A DNA stretch of 64,000 nucleotides from Synechococcus sp. CC9616 (lineage in GTDB: Bacteria > Cyanobacteriota > Cyanobacteriia > PCC-6307 > Cyanobiaceae): NCBI RefSeq assembly GCF_000515235.1, contig NZ_KI911558.1, positions 711,490 through 775,489 of the forward strand, written 5' to 3'. The position numbers were made by a program, and so were the translations under genes. The notes under the pieces were generated by a model. It did not search any database. It was not told the DNA's origin and saw only the letters and a program-made list of their open reading frames with translations. Positions within the stretch are counted from its first letter, which is position 1, and the number at the start of each line of letters is the position of its first letter. Positions 16,323 to 24,510 of the stretch are shown here, piece by piece.

Positions 16323-18767
16323 ATGCGGGTGTCCCTCTCCTGGCTGAACCAATTGGTGCAGGTTGATGAAGGGGTTGAAGACCTGGCGGAACGTCTGTCC
16401 CTGGCTGGGTTCGAGGTGGATGAGATCGACGATCTCCGCGTCAAGGCTCAGGGCGTGGTGGTGGGGTATGTGCAGGCCTGCGGGAAGCATCCCAATGCGG
16501 ACAAGCTCAGTATCTGCCAGGTCGATGTCGGCTCCGATCAACCGCTGCAGATTGTTTGCGGAGCACCGAATGTGCGTGCCGGTCTGCATGTCCCTGTCGC
16601 CATGGTGGGGGCCGTTCTCCCCGCCGTGGGACTCACGATCAAGGCAGGAGAACTAAGGGGCGTCACCAGCGAAGGCATGATCTGTTCGCTGACTGAACTG
16701 GGGCTCGTCAGCGATGTTGATGGGATTGCCGAGCTGGATCGCCTCACGGACACAGTTCCGACGCCTGGAACTCCCGTGGCGGCTCTGCTGGGTCTTGATG
16801 ACACGATCCTGGATCTGGCGATCACGGCGAACCGGCCCGATGGATTGTCCATGGTGGGCATTGCGCGCGAGGTTGCAGCGCTCACGGGAGCACCGCTCTC
16901 CTTGCCATCCCTGCAGCTTCAACCACCCCATCAGCCCCTCGACTGTGATCAGGACAGCGCTGCAGCGTTCCTCAGAGGTGGGCTGTACAGCCTCACCTTG
17001 ATCAAAGGCGTGGATGGTTCGCGGTCGTCATCCAGCTGGTTGAAACAACGCCTTGATCGGGCCGGAATCAACAGCATCAACGCCATTGTTGATGTCACCA
17101 ACCACGTGATGGTTGAGCAGGGGCAACCGCTACATGCTTTCGATGCCGATGCTCTTGAGGCGCTGACCGGCAAGCCGGTTACAGCAGCCAGCTTTGGATT
17201 GCGTCAGGCACGCTCGGGTGAAGCCTTCACCGGCCTTGATGAGCGGCAGCTGACCCTCGACCCAAAGGCACAGGTGGTCACCTGTCACGACCTGCCGATT
17301 GCCCTTGCCGGCGTGATGGGGAGCAAAGACAGTGGCGTCAGCGCGTCGACAAACCGAATCTGGCTTGAGTCGGCGATGTTCTCTGCGTCCGCGGTGCGAA
17401 CCACCGCCCGGGCTGTCGGACTGCGAACCGATGCGAGCAGTCGATTTGAGAAGGGTCTGCCGGTCGATCTCACCCTTGCCTGTTCGGTTAAAGCGGTTGA
17501 GATGCTTTCGCAAGCCTTCGATCTGGAGGTGTGTGGACGCTGGGTCAGCGGTGATGTGCCAGAGGTCGGGGAAGCCGTGTTGCTGCGTCGTGTGGCGTTG
17601 CAGAGATTGCTTGGGCCCCTGCATACCAGCGAGGGACCTGCCGATCTCGATGATGCGTCCATCGAGCGCTGCCTGACAGCACTCGGTTGTTCCCTGACAG
17701 CCACTGCTGCTGGCTGGCAAGTGGTGGCACCACCGTCACGGCGGCAGGACCTGCATCGTGAGGTCGATCTGATCGAAGAGGTCGCCCGACTCACCGGATT
17801 TGATCGTTTCGGAGCTCATCTGCCCGACCCACTTGTTCCGGGTGCTTTGACCCCAAGACAACAGGCCGATCGACGCCTCCGTCACCTGTTCTCAGCCGCA
17901 GGCCTCCAGGAGATCACCACCCTTTCCCTGGTCGGTGCCTCGGAGCAGGAACCAGAGCGTGTCGCCCTGAGCAATCCTCTGTTGGCAGAAACCAGTTATC
18001 TCCGTACCAATCTCTGGGAGGAGTTGCTGCAGGTTTGTGTTCGCAATCTGAAAGCATCGAAGCCAGGCTGCTGGATGTTTGAAATCGGCAACGTCTTTCA
18101 GGGATCAACAGACGCCGTTCAACAACGAGGTCTGCTTGCCGGAATCATCTGCGGAGAACGCCGGCTGGAACGTTGGACCAGCAGTGGCAAACCTGTGATG
18201 CCGACGTATCACGATGCGCGGGGACGGCTCACGGAAGTGATGCAGGCGTTGCAGCTTGAGCTCGTGGATCAGCGCCTGACCTCTGATGAACGACTGCACC
18301 CTGGTCGGTCGTCCACTCTCGTACTGGAGGGCCGGCCCCTCGGCTGTTTCGGTCAGCTGCATCCAGTGCTTGCAGAGCATCACGACCTGCCGGATGCGAC
18401 GTATTTGTTTGAACTGGATTTGGATCGGCTTCTTGATGCCGCAACCCGCAGCAACCGTTGGGTCCCTGGATTCAAGGCTTTCCCCACGGTTCCATTCAGC
18501 GAACGAGATCTTGCCGTGGTGGTTGATCGTGACTGTCCGTCCGCTGATTTGATTCAGGCCATCCGCAAAGCGGGCAAACCCCTTTTGGAGACCGTTGAAC
18601 TGATCGATCGCTTTGAAGCGGATCAACTTGGAGATCACAAGGCCAGTCAGGCATTTCGGTTGCGATATCGGGGCAAAACCACCCTCAGGGAAGAGGACGT
18701 CCAACCCGTGCATGAGAAGGTGCGTCAGGCCCTCGAGAAACGCTTCAGCGCGGAACTTCGCAGCTGA
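16323..18767 (+). CDS. pheT: Phenylalanyl-tRNA synthetase beta subunit
   Basis: Forms the alpha2beta2 class II synthetase with PheS (not in the window). The 814 residues show the full bacterial layout: tRNA-binding EMAP-like domain (about 40-150, with KHPNADKLSICQVDVG), B3/B4 editing domain (about 210-370), B5 domain (about 400-475), catalytic-like core (about 490-690), and C-terminal anticodon-binding FDX-ACB domain (about 720-814, FPTVPFSERDLAVVVD). ATG 16323 gives the standard MRVSLSWLNQLV start. The stop overlaps the convergent RNA methyltransferase gene by 23 bases. Confidence 0.98.
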   Translation: MRVSLSWLNQLVQVDEGVEDLAERLSLAGFEVDEIDDLRVKAQGVVVGYVQACGKHPNADKLSICQVDVGSDQPLQIVCGAPNVRAGLHVPVAMVGAVLPAVGLTIKAGELRGVTSEGMICSLTELGLVSDVDGIAELDRLTDTVPTPGTPVAALLGLDDTILDLAITANRPDGLSMVGIAREVAALTGAPLSLPSLQLQPPHQPLDCDQDSAAAFLRGGLYSLTLIKGVDGSRSSSSWLKQRLDRAGINSINAIVDVTNHVMVEQGQPLHAFDADALEALTGKPVTAASFGLRQARSGEAFTGLDERQLTLDPKAQVVTCHDLPIALAGVMGSKDSGVSASTNRIWLESAMFSASAVRTTARAVGLRTDASSRFEKGLPVDLTLACSVKAVEMLSQAFDLEVCGRWVSGDVPEVGEAVLLRRVALQRLLGPLHTSEGPADLDDASIERCLTALGCSLTATAAGWQVVAPPSRRQDLHREVDLIEEVARLTGFDRFGAHLPDPLVPGALTPRQQADRRLRHLFSAAGLQEITTLSLVGASEQEPERVALSNPLLAETSYLRTNLWEELLQVCVRNLKASKPGCWMFEIGNVFQGSTDAVQQRGLLAGIICGERRLERWTSSGKPVMPTYHDARGRLTEVMQALQLELVDQRLTSDERLHPGRSSTLVLEGRPLGCFGQLHPVLAEHHDLPDATYLFELDLDRLLDAATRSNRWVPGFKAFPTVPFSERDLAVVVDRDCPSADLIQAIRKAGKPLLETVELIDRFEADQLGDHKASQAFRLRYRGKTTLREEDVQPVHEKVRQALEKRFSAELRS

Positions 18768-20139
18768 CGCGTCTCAGCAGCACCAGCGATTCAAGGTGGC
18801 TGGTCTGCGGAAAAAAATCCACCGGATGCAACCCGTCGCTGGTGTACGGCCCCTGCTGAGAAGCAAGTTGTTTCAAGTCCCTGGCCTGGGTAGCGGGGTC
18901 ACAACTCAGATACGCCAGATAGGGGGGAGGACAGGCCAGCAGGGTGTTGAGAACGGCTTGATCGAGTCCACGTCGTGGCGGATCCACCACGACGGCATCA
19001 CAACGGCGGAGTTCAGAAGCCAACAAACCATCGACATCGCCATGGAGGAAAAGACAACGCTTGGAAAGACCATTGCGTTCCGCGTTCTGAATCGCCTGGT
19101 TGATGGACGTGGGGTGACGCTCAATGCCGACCACCTCAAATCCCTGAGCAGCCAGAGGCAGGCTGATGGTTCCGATTCCGCAGTAGGCGTCGAGGATGCG
19201 TCCATGACCAACGACCGATTTCATCCAGTTGCAGATCACCGTGATGATCGCTTCAGCCTGTGGGGTGTTCACCTGAAAGAAGGTGCTCGTGTCGAGTTCG
19301 AGGTCTAGACCGCACACCGTCTCGCGAATGCTGTCCTGTCCAGCAATGACACGCGTTTCTTTCCCAAGGATCAGATTGCTGCGGATCGGTTGGAGATTGA
19401 GGGTCACCCCACGAAGGTTGGGCCAGCGATCCATCCATCGCTCGGCCCACGTCTGCAAATCCTTCAATCGGTCATGGCTGGAAACGAGGGTGATCAGCAG
19501 GTCGCCTGAATGGTGGCCGACGCGCAGCCCTAGGTGACGCAGCCCTTGGTCATCACGGAGGTCGTGATCAGCAGACCAGCCGGCACGATCAAGATCAAGT
19601 TTGAGAGGCTCAATCAATGCATCCAGCCGTGGATCCAGAACTGGACAGTGGTTGAGATTGATGATCCGATGACTTCCTCGCTTGTAATACCCGAGACGGA
19701 TGGATCCCTTTGATTCGCGTTTCAGCGGAATCAGGGCTCGATTGCGGTAGCCGAGTGATCGCTGATGATTGAAATGGGACTCAGTGATCGATCGGCTGAC
19801 GCCTCCAAGCCGGCTCAGGGTCTCGATGAGCTGACGTTCCTTCCAGTGCTGCTGGCCTTTGGCGGCGACGTGTTGAAGCGTGCAACCACCACAATCGGAG
19901 GCAAGGATGCAGGTTGGGCGTTTGCGATCCTCGGAGGCATGGATCAGGTCCAGCCGCCGGCTTCTCCAACGGGACCGTTGCCGCTGAAGTAACTGAATCT
20001 TGGCGACTTCGCCGGGGAGTAGATCGGGGACGACGATGACCCACCCCTGCCAGCGCGCCAGACCACATCCGTCGCGATCAAGGTCTGTTGCCTGCACCTC
20101 AAGGGTCAGGCCTGGGCGTGGTGCGTCGTCTCTCGGCAT
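18745..20139 (-). CDS. rlmD: 23S rRNA (uracil-5)-methyltransferase, RlmD/RumA family
   Basis: A SAM-dependent methyltransferase that makes m5U in 23S rRNA (or tRNA in some branches). An N-terminal TRAM domain (about 8-65) is followed by Fe-S cluster cysteines Cys77, Cys83, Cys86 and Cys165. The SAM motif LDAYCGIGTISLPLA, the DPPRRGLD loop and the catalytic SCDP cysteine near residue 415 are all present. At 464 residues it is full length. Exact target (U747, U1939 or tRNA U54) cannot be told from sequence alone. It is divergent from apcD and overlaps pheT at the 3' end. Confidence 0.9.
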   Translation of the reverse strand: MPRDDAPRPGLTLEVQATDLDRDGCGLARWQGWVIVVPDLLPGEVAKIQLLQRQRSRWRSRRLDLIHASEDRKRPTCILASDCGGCTLQHVAAKGQQHWKERQLIETLSRLGGVSRSITESHFNHQRSLGYRNRALIPLKRESKGSIRLGYYKRGSHRIINLNHCPVLDPRLDALIEPLKLDLDRAGWSADHDLRDDQGLRHLGLRVGHHSGDLLITLVSSHDRLKDLQTWAERWMDRWPNLRGVTLNLQPIRSNLILGKETRVIAGQDSIRETVCGLDLELDTSTFFQVNTPQAEAIITVICNWMKSVVGHGRILDAYCGIGTISLPLAAQGFEVVGIERHPTSINQAIQNAERNGLSKRCLFLHGDVDGLLASELRRCDAVVVDPPRRGLDQAVLNTLLACPPPYLAYLSCDPATQARDLKQLASQQGPYTSDGLHPVDFFPQTSHLESLVLLRRVSCEVPR

Positions 20140-20193
20140 TGCAAAGGCGTAACACGCGAGCTGGTCGCCGACGGCTCAAGGGCTTGTGACCAC

Positions 20194-20199
20194 TAAAAT
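20194..20199 (+). promoter_or_regulatory. Possible -10 element of apcD
   Basis: TAAAAT lies 22 bases before the apcD ATG in the short divergent gap. No convincing -35 is seen at 17 bases upstream, so this rests on a -10 match only. Confidence 0.3.
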
Positions 20200-20220
20200 C
20201 TCGTCAGCCTGTTCAGTTCT

Positions 20221-20715
20221 ATGAGTGTCGTCCGGGATCTCATCCTCCAGGCCGATGAAGATCTGCGGTACCCCACCAGTGGCGAACTGCGAACAATCGT
20301 CGACTTCCTCGACCAAGGGGCACTCAGGGTGAGTGTTGTGCGTGTGCTCACGGACAACGAGAAAAAGATCGTGGATGAGTCGGCCAGACAACTCTTTTCC
20401 CGCAGACCGGAGTATGTCGCTCCCGGCGGCAATGCTTACGGTCAGCGCCAACGTGCGCAGTGCCTGCGTGACTACAGCTGGTATCTGCGCCTGGTGACTT
20501 ACGGAGTTCTTGCCGGAAGCACCGAGATGATCCAGGACATTGGTCTGATCGGGGCCCGCGAGATGTACAACAGCCTTGGCGTTCCCATGCCCGGCATGGT
20601 GGAAGCGATGAAAACGATGAAAGACGCTTCGATCGCCTTGTTGTCTGATCAGCAAGTCAAGGTTGCTGCTCCCTATTTCGACTTTCTGATCCAGGGAATG
20701 CAGACCTCGACCTGA
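20221..20715 (+). CDS. apcD: Allophycocyanin B alpha subunit
   Basis: A red-shifted phycobilisome core subunit that passes energy to photosystem I/II. The start MSVVRDLILQADEDLRYPTS and the segment RRPEYVAPGGNAYGQRQ match ApcD rather than ApcA or ApcF. Cys81 in QCLRDYSWYLRL is the phycocyanobilin attachment site. At 164 residues it is slightly longer than the common 161. As in other cyanobacteria it is a stand-alone gene, away from the apcAB operon. About 900 bases of unexplained sequence follow. Confidence 0.96.
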   Translation: MSVVRDLILQADEDLRYPTSGELRTIVDFLDQGALRVSVVRVLTDNEKKIVDESARQLFSRRPEYVAPGGNAYGQRQRAQCLRDYSWYLRLVTYGVLAGSTEMIQDIGLIGAREMYNSLGVPMPGMVEAMKTMKDASIALLSDQQVKVAAPYFDFLIQGMQTST

Positions 20716-20729
20716 GCCTCCTGATGAGG

Positions 20730-20966
20730 TCACTGTTGCCTCAAACGAATCTCGAGCTTGGACTCGAGTTGTGTCTCGACTGACCGCAGCAAGACTGATT
20801 GTTTCTTCTTAAATCCCTTAATCAGTCTTCCGGCCTTGATTCGGGGGAGGTCCTTGCTCTTGGCCTCATTGTTCTTTGTCCTTGCGATTTGTTCGAGCGC
20901 CGATAGCCGGAAAGGTGCTCGGCGCTCGGCGGGAGTGGAACACCGACAGAAATGCGTATTGAGCAA
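20730..20966 (-). CDS. Possible small basic protein (low confidence)
   Basis: A 78-codon frame with a TTG start, no good Shine-Dalgarno and no ATG. The product is strongly basic in its second half (IKAGRLIKGFKKKQSVLLRS) and ends in a charged helix (QLESKLEIRLRQQ). I do not recognise it. Its first codon abuts one of the AAGAC/GTCTT dyads. It may be chance coding, a degraded gene or a small nucleic-acid-binding protein. Confidence 0.25.
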   Translation of the reverse strand: MLNTHFCRCSTPAERRAPFRLSALEQIARTKNNEAKSKDLPRIKAGRLIKGFKKKQSVLLRSVETQLESKLEIRLRQQ

Positions 20967-20998
20967 GACTCATCAAAGTCTTGCTTTGAGTCTTTTTC
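20965..20998 (+). terminator. Weak terminator-like hairpin
   Basis: AAGACTC/GAGTCTT arms with a second AAAG/CTTT pairing, interrupted by a small bulge, are followed on the plus strand by a T-rich tract (20993-20997). It lies about 250 bases after apcD, so it could end a long apcD transcript or a separate small RNA. Low GC in the stem makes it weak. Confidence 0.35.
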
Positions 20999-21132
20999 TT
21001 GGACCCATACTAGAAACATAAGGCGCTCTCGTCGTGAGATTAAAACGGCACTGAAGTGCTCGACCTGGCCAAATGTGTGTTTCGATCATGCGCCAATTGA
21101 ACGTTTTCAGCGCACAAATACTCCGCAAAGTT

Positions 21133-21161
21133 TGCGTACCTGTGTTTGACACAGGTACGCA
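21133..21161. repeat. Perfect 12-bp hairpin
   Basis: TGCGTACCTGTG (21133-21144) pairs exactly with CACAGGTACGCA (21150-21161) around a TTTGA loop. No T run follows on either strand, so it is not a simple intrinsic terminator. It may be part of a structured RNA or a binding site. Confidence 0.7.
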
Positions 21162-21614
21162 TCTCTAAAAATCCAGTTCTGGTAACTATTTCCCGTGGGC
21201 AATCAGGATCCTGGACTGGACATGGACGGCGCAAACTGAGATCTGCAGGGTTTAGGGAGCCGGTGACCTCCCGCATGCCGACGCCTTTCAATTACGCAAC
21301 GAAGCCTTGAAGACTTTTGTATTTATGACGTCACCGCAAATAAAATGGTCGAAAAACTATTTGTTGTTATTTAGCAAGGGTCTCGCCTGGGACAAGACAC
21401 GAGTCCATAAACGGGTCTTATCTAAGAACAACAAGAGGCGGATGTGGGTCGGCTTTGCGGCACCTTGAAAAACGGCGATGCCCAAAAAGGCGGCTCAACC
21501 AACCAATGCTCGCTCGTGCTTCATCCCCCGCAAAACAGCCATGTGACTATTTGCATGTATCTCAGCTAAGACTTGATATGAGTCTTGTGAATCGTCCAAC
21601 ATGAGATAAACGAT

Positions 21615-22610
21615 TCAGCGTCGGTAAACTCCGCTGAGAAGCTGATAAGCCTCCGAAACGCGTCGCATCGACTCAGGGGACCCTCCCGTATCCGGGTGTG
21701 CATTCCTGGCACTGGTGCGATACGCCTCCTTGATCGATGACAGCGTCACTTCAGCGCCGGGTTGGGTTGACAGCCCCAAAAGCTTGAGTGCTCCGTGAAC
21801 GGTCATCGTTGATTCCAGCGTCTCGAACGATGTCACCTTGCGACTACGCCTGAATCGATTCACAAAGCGACGAATCATGGTGGGCATCCGCTCCGCCAGA
21901 TTGGCCGTTGCAAAGGGATCTTCCAGGGTTCCGGCCACGACCATCACCCGTCCAAGCGTCGGTGATTCCGTTGTCCATTGCTGGCAAAGATCGTGTACAG
22001 CGGCATTGGCTCCTGTCCAGGTGAATGGCCTGCCTTCACTGACATCAACGCTGTTCCAAAGATCTCTGGAAAGCCATGTGATGGCCGCCTCGACAACCGT
22101 TCCACCTGGAGGCTGACCGTACAAAGAGATCCAGTGATCATCAGCAGCCTTCAAGGCCTCCTGCAGGTCGTCATGGCTGACGGCAGCAACAACTGGATCT
22201 GACTCGGCGTTGCTAGAGCTGACCGCCGGAGCGCGCAGGGTTTGTTTGAGCTGGCGGCCACGTGTCCGCACAAATCCAGGCAAGTCGATGCCACCTGATT
22301 CAGGCGGCGGGGACTCCTGGGTTGCTGCTGCCTGGGGAGCCAAAGCACTTTCAGCCGGTTCGGCATCGTTTTGATCTAGTCGCCGGATCAGCACAAGACT
22401 GCTGGCTTCCTCGATCGGCTTTGAGGTTTCCGGTTGTTCCGGCTCGTTGTTCTCCTCTTCATCCTGATCAAGGAGATACTCCAGCAGCTGTTCGACAACA
22501 GCTCCTCGAGACCTCACCCCATAAACCGATTTGAGATTGTCGAGAGCGCTGATCAGCGCATCCGACAAAGCAAATGATGTTGTCCGCTTTCTGGATCCCT
22601 CGCCTGACAA
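21615..22610 (-). CDS. Ribbon-helix-helix-like and J-domain fusion protein
   Basis: A 331-residue protein with a J domain at the C-terminus (about 270-331; SSIKEAYRTSARNAHPDTGG carries the HPD motif needed to stimulate DnaK ATPase). The N-terminal 45 residues (TTSFALSDALISALDNLKSV then RSRGAVVEQLLEYLL) look like a ribbon-helix-helix DNA-binding unit. A long acidic Pro/Glu/Ser linker and an unassigned middle domain (about 140-250) lie between. The start codon is TTG at 22610, supported by a perfect AAGGAGG eight bases upstream. It is 24 bases after the DUF3370 stop and in the same frame. J domain is confident; RHH is inference. Confidence 0.82.
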   Translation of the reverse strand: MSGEGSRKRTTSFALSDALISALDNLKSVYGVRSRGAVVEQLLEYLLDQDEEENNEPEQPETSKPIEEASSLVLIRRLDQNDAEPAESALAPQAAATQESPPPESGGIDLPGFVRTRGRQLKQTLRAPAVSSSNAESDPVVAAVSHDDLQEALKAADDHWISLYGQPPGGTVVEAAITWLSRDLWNSVDVSEGRPFTWTGANAAVHDLCQQWTTESPTLGRVMVVAGTLEDPFATANLAERMPTMIRRFVNRFRRSRKVTSFETLESTMTVHGALKLLGLSTQPGAEVTLSSIKEAYRTSARNAHPDTGGSPESMRRVSEAYQLLSGVYRR

Positions 22611-22618
22611 AGGTTCGA

Positions 22619-22625
22619 CCTCCTT
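22619..22625 (-). promoter_or_regulatory. Ribosome binding site for the J-domain gene
   Basis: AAGGAGG on the minus strand, eight bases before TTG 22610. It is an exact anti-16S complement and decides the non-ATG start of the J-domain fusion protein; no ATG lies between it and the conserved N-terminus. Confidence 0.75.
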
Positions 22626-22634
22626 GCGAGACGC

Positions 22635-24179
22635 TTATCGAAGTTGCATCTCACGCAACCACTCCTGCTGGGTCTGGATCGCTTCCTGATAACGAGGAGA
22701 CGTGACAGGAGACGGGGTAGGACTTGTTAGAGGAGCCATCTGCATGGATGGAACAATCTTCGGCAAAGCCGGTTGATTGATCGGGAGTGCCTGAGTCACC
22801 GGCGGTGGAGCATTCGGTGAGATGGTCCGTCCCTTTTTACTGTCCAAACGTTTGCGGGCCTCCTGGAGTTGATTCTCTTGGCGCCGGAGCATCGCCAGCT
22901 GCTGCACAGGCACGACACTCAGCAAGTGCCCTGGCGTGGCATCAGCTGGATACACAAGGCTCAATTTGACGGGATTGGTCTGGCCTGGAATGAGATTCAG
23001 ATCGGCAAGAGTCAGGCTTTCTCCGGAACGAAGGCCAACATGCACCTCCCGGTAGCCCTCAACCGTTTCAATCCTGATCGAGCCACGGAAAGCTGTGAAC
23101 TGTTTTTTCCCGGAGACAACGGGATGACTCATCACCAATTGATGCGCACCGGACCCGCTGAGATTGAGGGTGACGTCGTAACGAACGCCATAGGTGCCGA
23201 TATTGTTGAGAGCCGAATCCGCCATGCGGGTTGAAAGAGGATTCACCTGCACATCTCGTGTGCCGAAATTGTGCCGGGAGGTGCTGGTGAGTGGCACGTG
23301 CAGGGGACCCTGTCGCAGGTCGTGCTGAATGTTGGCGTTGTAGGTGTCGCCCAGAGCCACACCGGCCACACGCGAAAACACGCGACCGAGCTGAATGTCT
23401 CGAATGCGATTGAGGTAGATCCTGCCGGGAGCCAGTCTTCCGGAATTCAACACTGAGATCAGCCGACCTGGATCGTTGGTTTCCTCAGCCGCGACCACCG
23501 CCATCGTGAAGGGACCGTCGCTGCGGCCATGAAGCAGGCCGTTGGCGATTCCGCGAGCTGGCAGCACCGTGCTCACTACGATGGCCTTCCCGCCGGGGGG
23601 GATGGTGATCGAAGGCTTCAGTTTTCGATCAAGTTCCTTTCGGAGCATCTGGACGGCCGTGGCATCTCCCGGGCCGGTGTTCCAGGGACGTTTTCCTAGG
23701 GGTTTCACCCCCATCAGGTTGTTGGGCAGATATGGGGCTTCAAAGCTGTTTTTGACGGATCCCTTGTCGAAACGGAGGGTGACGGGTTGTCTTCCAGGGT
23801 TACTGGCAATCAGAGCCAGAGTGAGCAGACCACGATCACGCCGCCCACCCATCTTTCTCTTGTCATCCGGGTAGTACTTGTGGTGCATGTGAACACCAAA
23901 CTCACCGTTGAAGGTGTAAGCCGGATTTCGTAGTGGCCGATTGGTTTCTGCGGCAAGGGCAGAGCCACTGGCTGTGTTCACCAGAATTCCGGGCCCCGTA
24001 ACGATCTCCGGTTGATTGGAGTGGAGTACGGGCACATTGTTGAACGTGCCATTGAGACCGCGCGCTCGTTGCCCTGCCATCAGCGCCACGTAGGCAGAGG
24101 CCATCGACGGGAGCCCAATCTCAAGGGTCGCAATGGAGACAATGCTCACGACCAGAATTGGGACTCGTCTGAGCATCAT
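22635..24179 (-). CDS. DUF3370 family exported protein
   Basis: A 514-residue secreted or outer-envelope protein of the cyanobacterial DUF3370 family; function unknown. The frame opens at 24353, but the tandem ATG-ATG at 24179 and 24176 precedes a clear signal peptide (Leu-Arg-Arg then a hydrophobic run to SMASA), so I start it there. The mature part has a His-rich HMHHKYYPDDKRK segment and beta-rich stretches. The last 80 residues are Pro/Gln-rich, with a helical QENQLQEARKRLDSKK before them. It is followed at 24 bases by the J-domain gene on the same strand. Confidence 0.8.
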   Translation of the reverse strand: MMLRRVPILVVSIVSIATLEIGLPSMASAYVALMAGQRARGLNGTFNNVPVLHSNQPEIVTGPGILVNTASGSALAAETNRPLRNPAYTFNGEFGVHMHHKYYPDDKRKMGGRRDRGLLTLALIASNPGRQPVTLRFDKGSVKNSFEAPYLPNNLMGVKPLGKRPWNTGPGDATAVQMLRKELDRKLKPSITIPPGGKAIVVSTVLPARGIANGLLHGRSDGPFTMAVVAAEETNDPGRLISVLNSGRLAPGRIYLNRIRDIQLGRVFSRVAGVALGDTYNANIQHDLRQGPLHVPLTSTSRHNFGTRDVQVNPLSTRMADSALNNIGTYGVRYDVTLNLSGSGAHQLVMSHPVVSGKKQFTAFRGSIRIETVEGYREVHVGLRSGESLTLADLNLIPGQTNPVKLSLVYPADATPGHLLSVVPVQQLAMLRRQENQLQEARKRLDSKKGRTISPNAPPPVTQALPINQPALPKIVPSMQMAPLTSPTPSPVTSPRYQEAIQTQQEWLREMQLR

Positions 24180-24396
24180 GAGGGGCTGTTGGACCGTTGC
24201 CAGGCGACCGGAGCGTGGTGCTTTGGCGAGGCCACAACCTAATCCGAGGATCGTTCTGCGCCAAGCACAAATCCGCCGATGACCCTCGGATTCCGCCAGG
24301 ATTAAAAGATAATCTGCGCCCAACATGCTCCCTCCCTTCTGCTGTAACAGCACCTCCGATTACGACTCACAGCTGCGCCATCACCAGCAACGAAAA

Positions 24397-24510
24397 ATGG
24401 CAATGCTCAGCTTCTGGCGTGATGGTCTTGAGAGGCAGCTGTCGGCCATCAATGCGGCGATCGGCACCCTGGAGCAACAGATCGAACGTGATTCTCAGAG
24501 CATGGGCTGA
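24397..24510 (+). CDS. Small conserved-looking helical protein
   Basis: A 37-residue product starting at ATG 24397 (MAMLSFWRDGLERQLSAINA) with a second half AIGTLEQQIERDSQ, forming one amphipathic helix. The frame is open from 24325, but the upstream codons give low-complexity sequence. Similar short 'FWRDGLERQL' proteins are familiar to me from picocyanobacteria, though I cannot confirm this here. The last 16 bases overlap the convergent sigma factor gene. Confidence 0.5.
   Translation: MAMLSFWRDGLERQLSAINAAIGTLEQQIERDSQSMG

Larger units (their letters stand above)
20716..21614. other. Unexplained gap between convergent apcD and J-domain genes
   Basis: About 900 bases with both flanking genes pointing inward, so no promoter of either neighbour is needed here. 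It holds four dyads sharing AAGAC/GTCTT arms (20791-20829, 20965-20994, 21394-21419, 21568-21586), a 12-bp perfect hairpin (21133-21161) and a short basic ORF (20730-20966, minus). I do not recognise Yfr1, Yfr2-type, 6S, tmRNA or a tRNA. An unlisted small RNA or micropeptide gene is possible. Confidence 0.5.
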
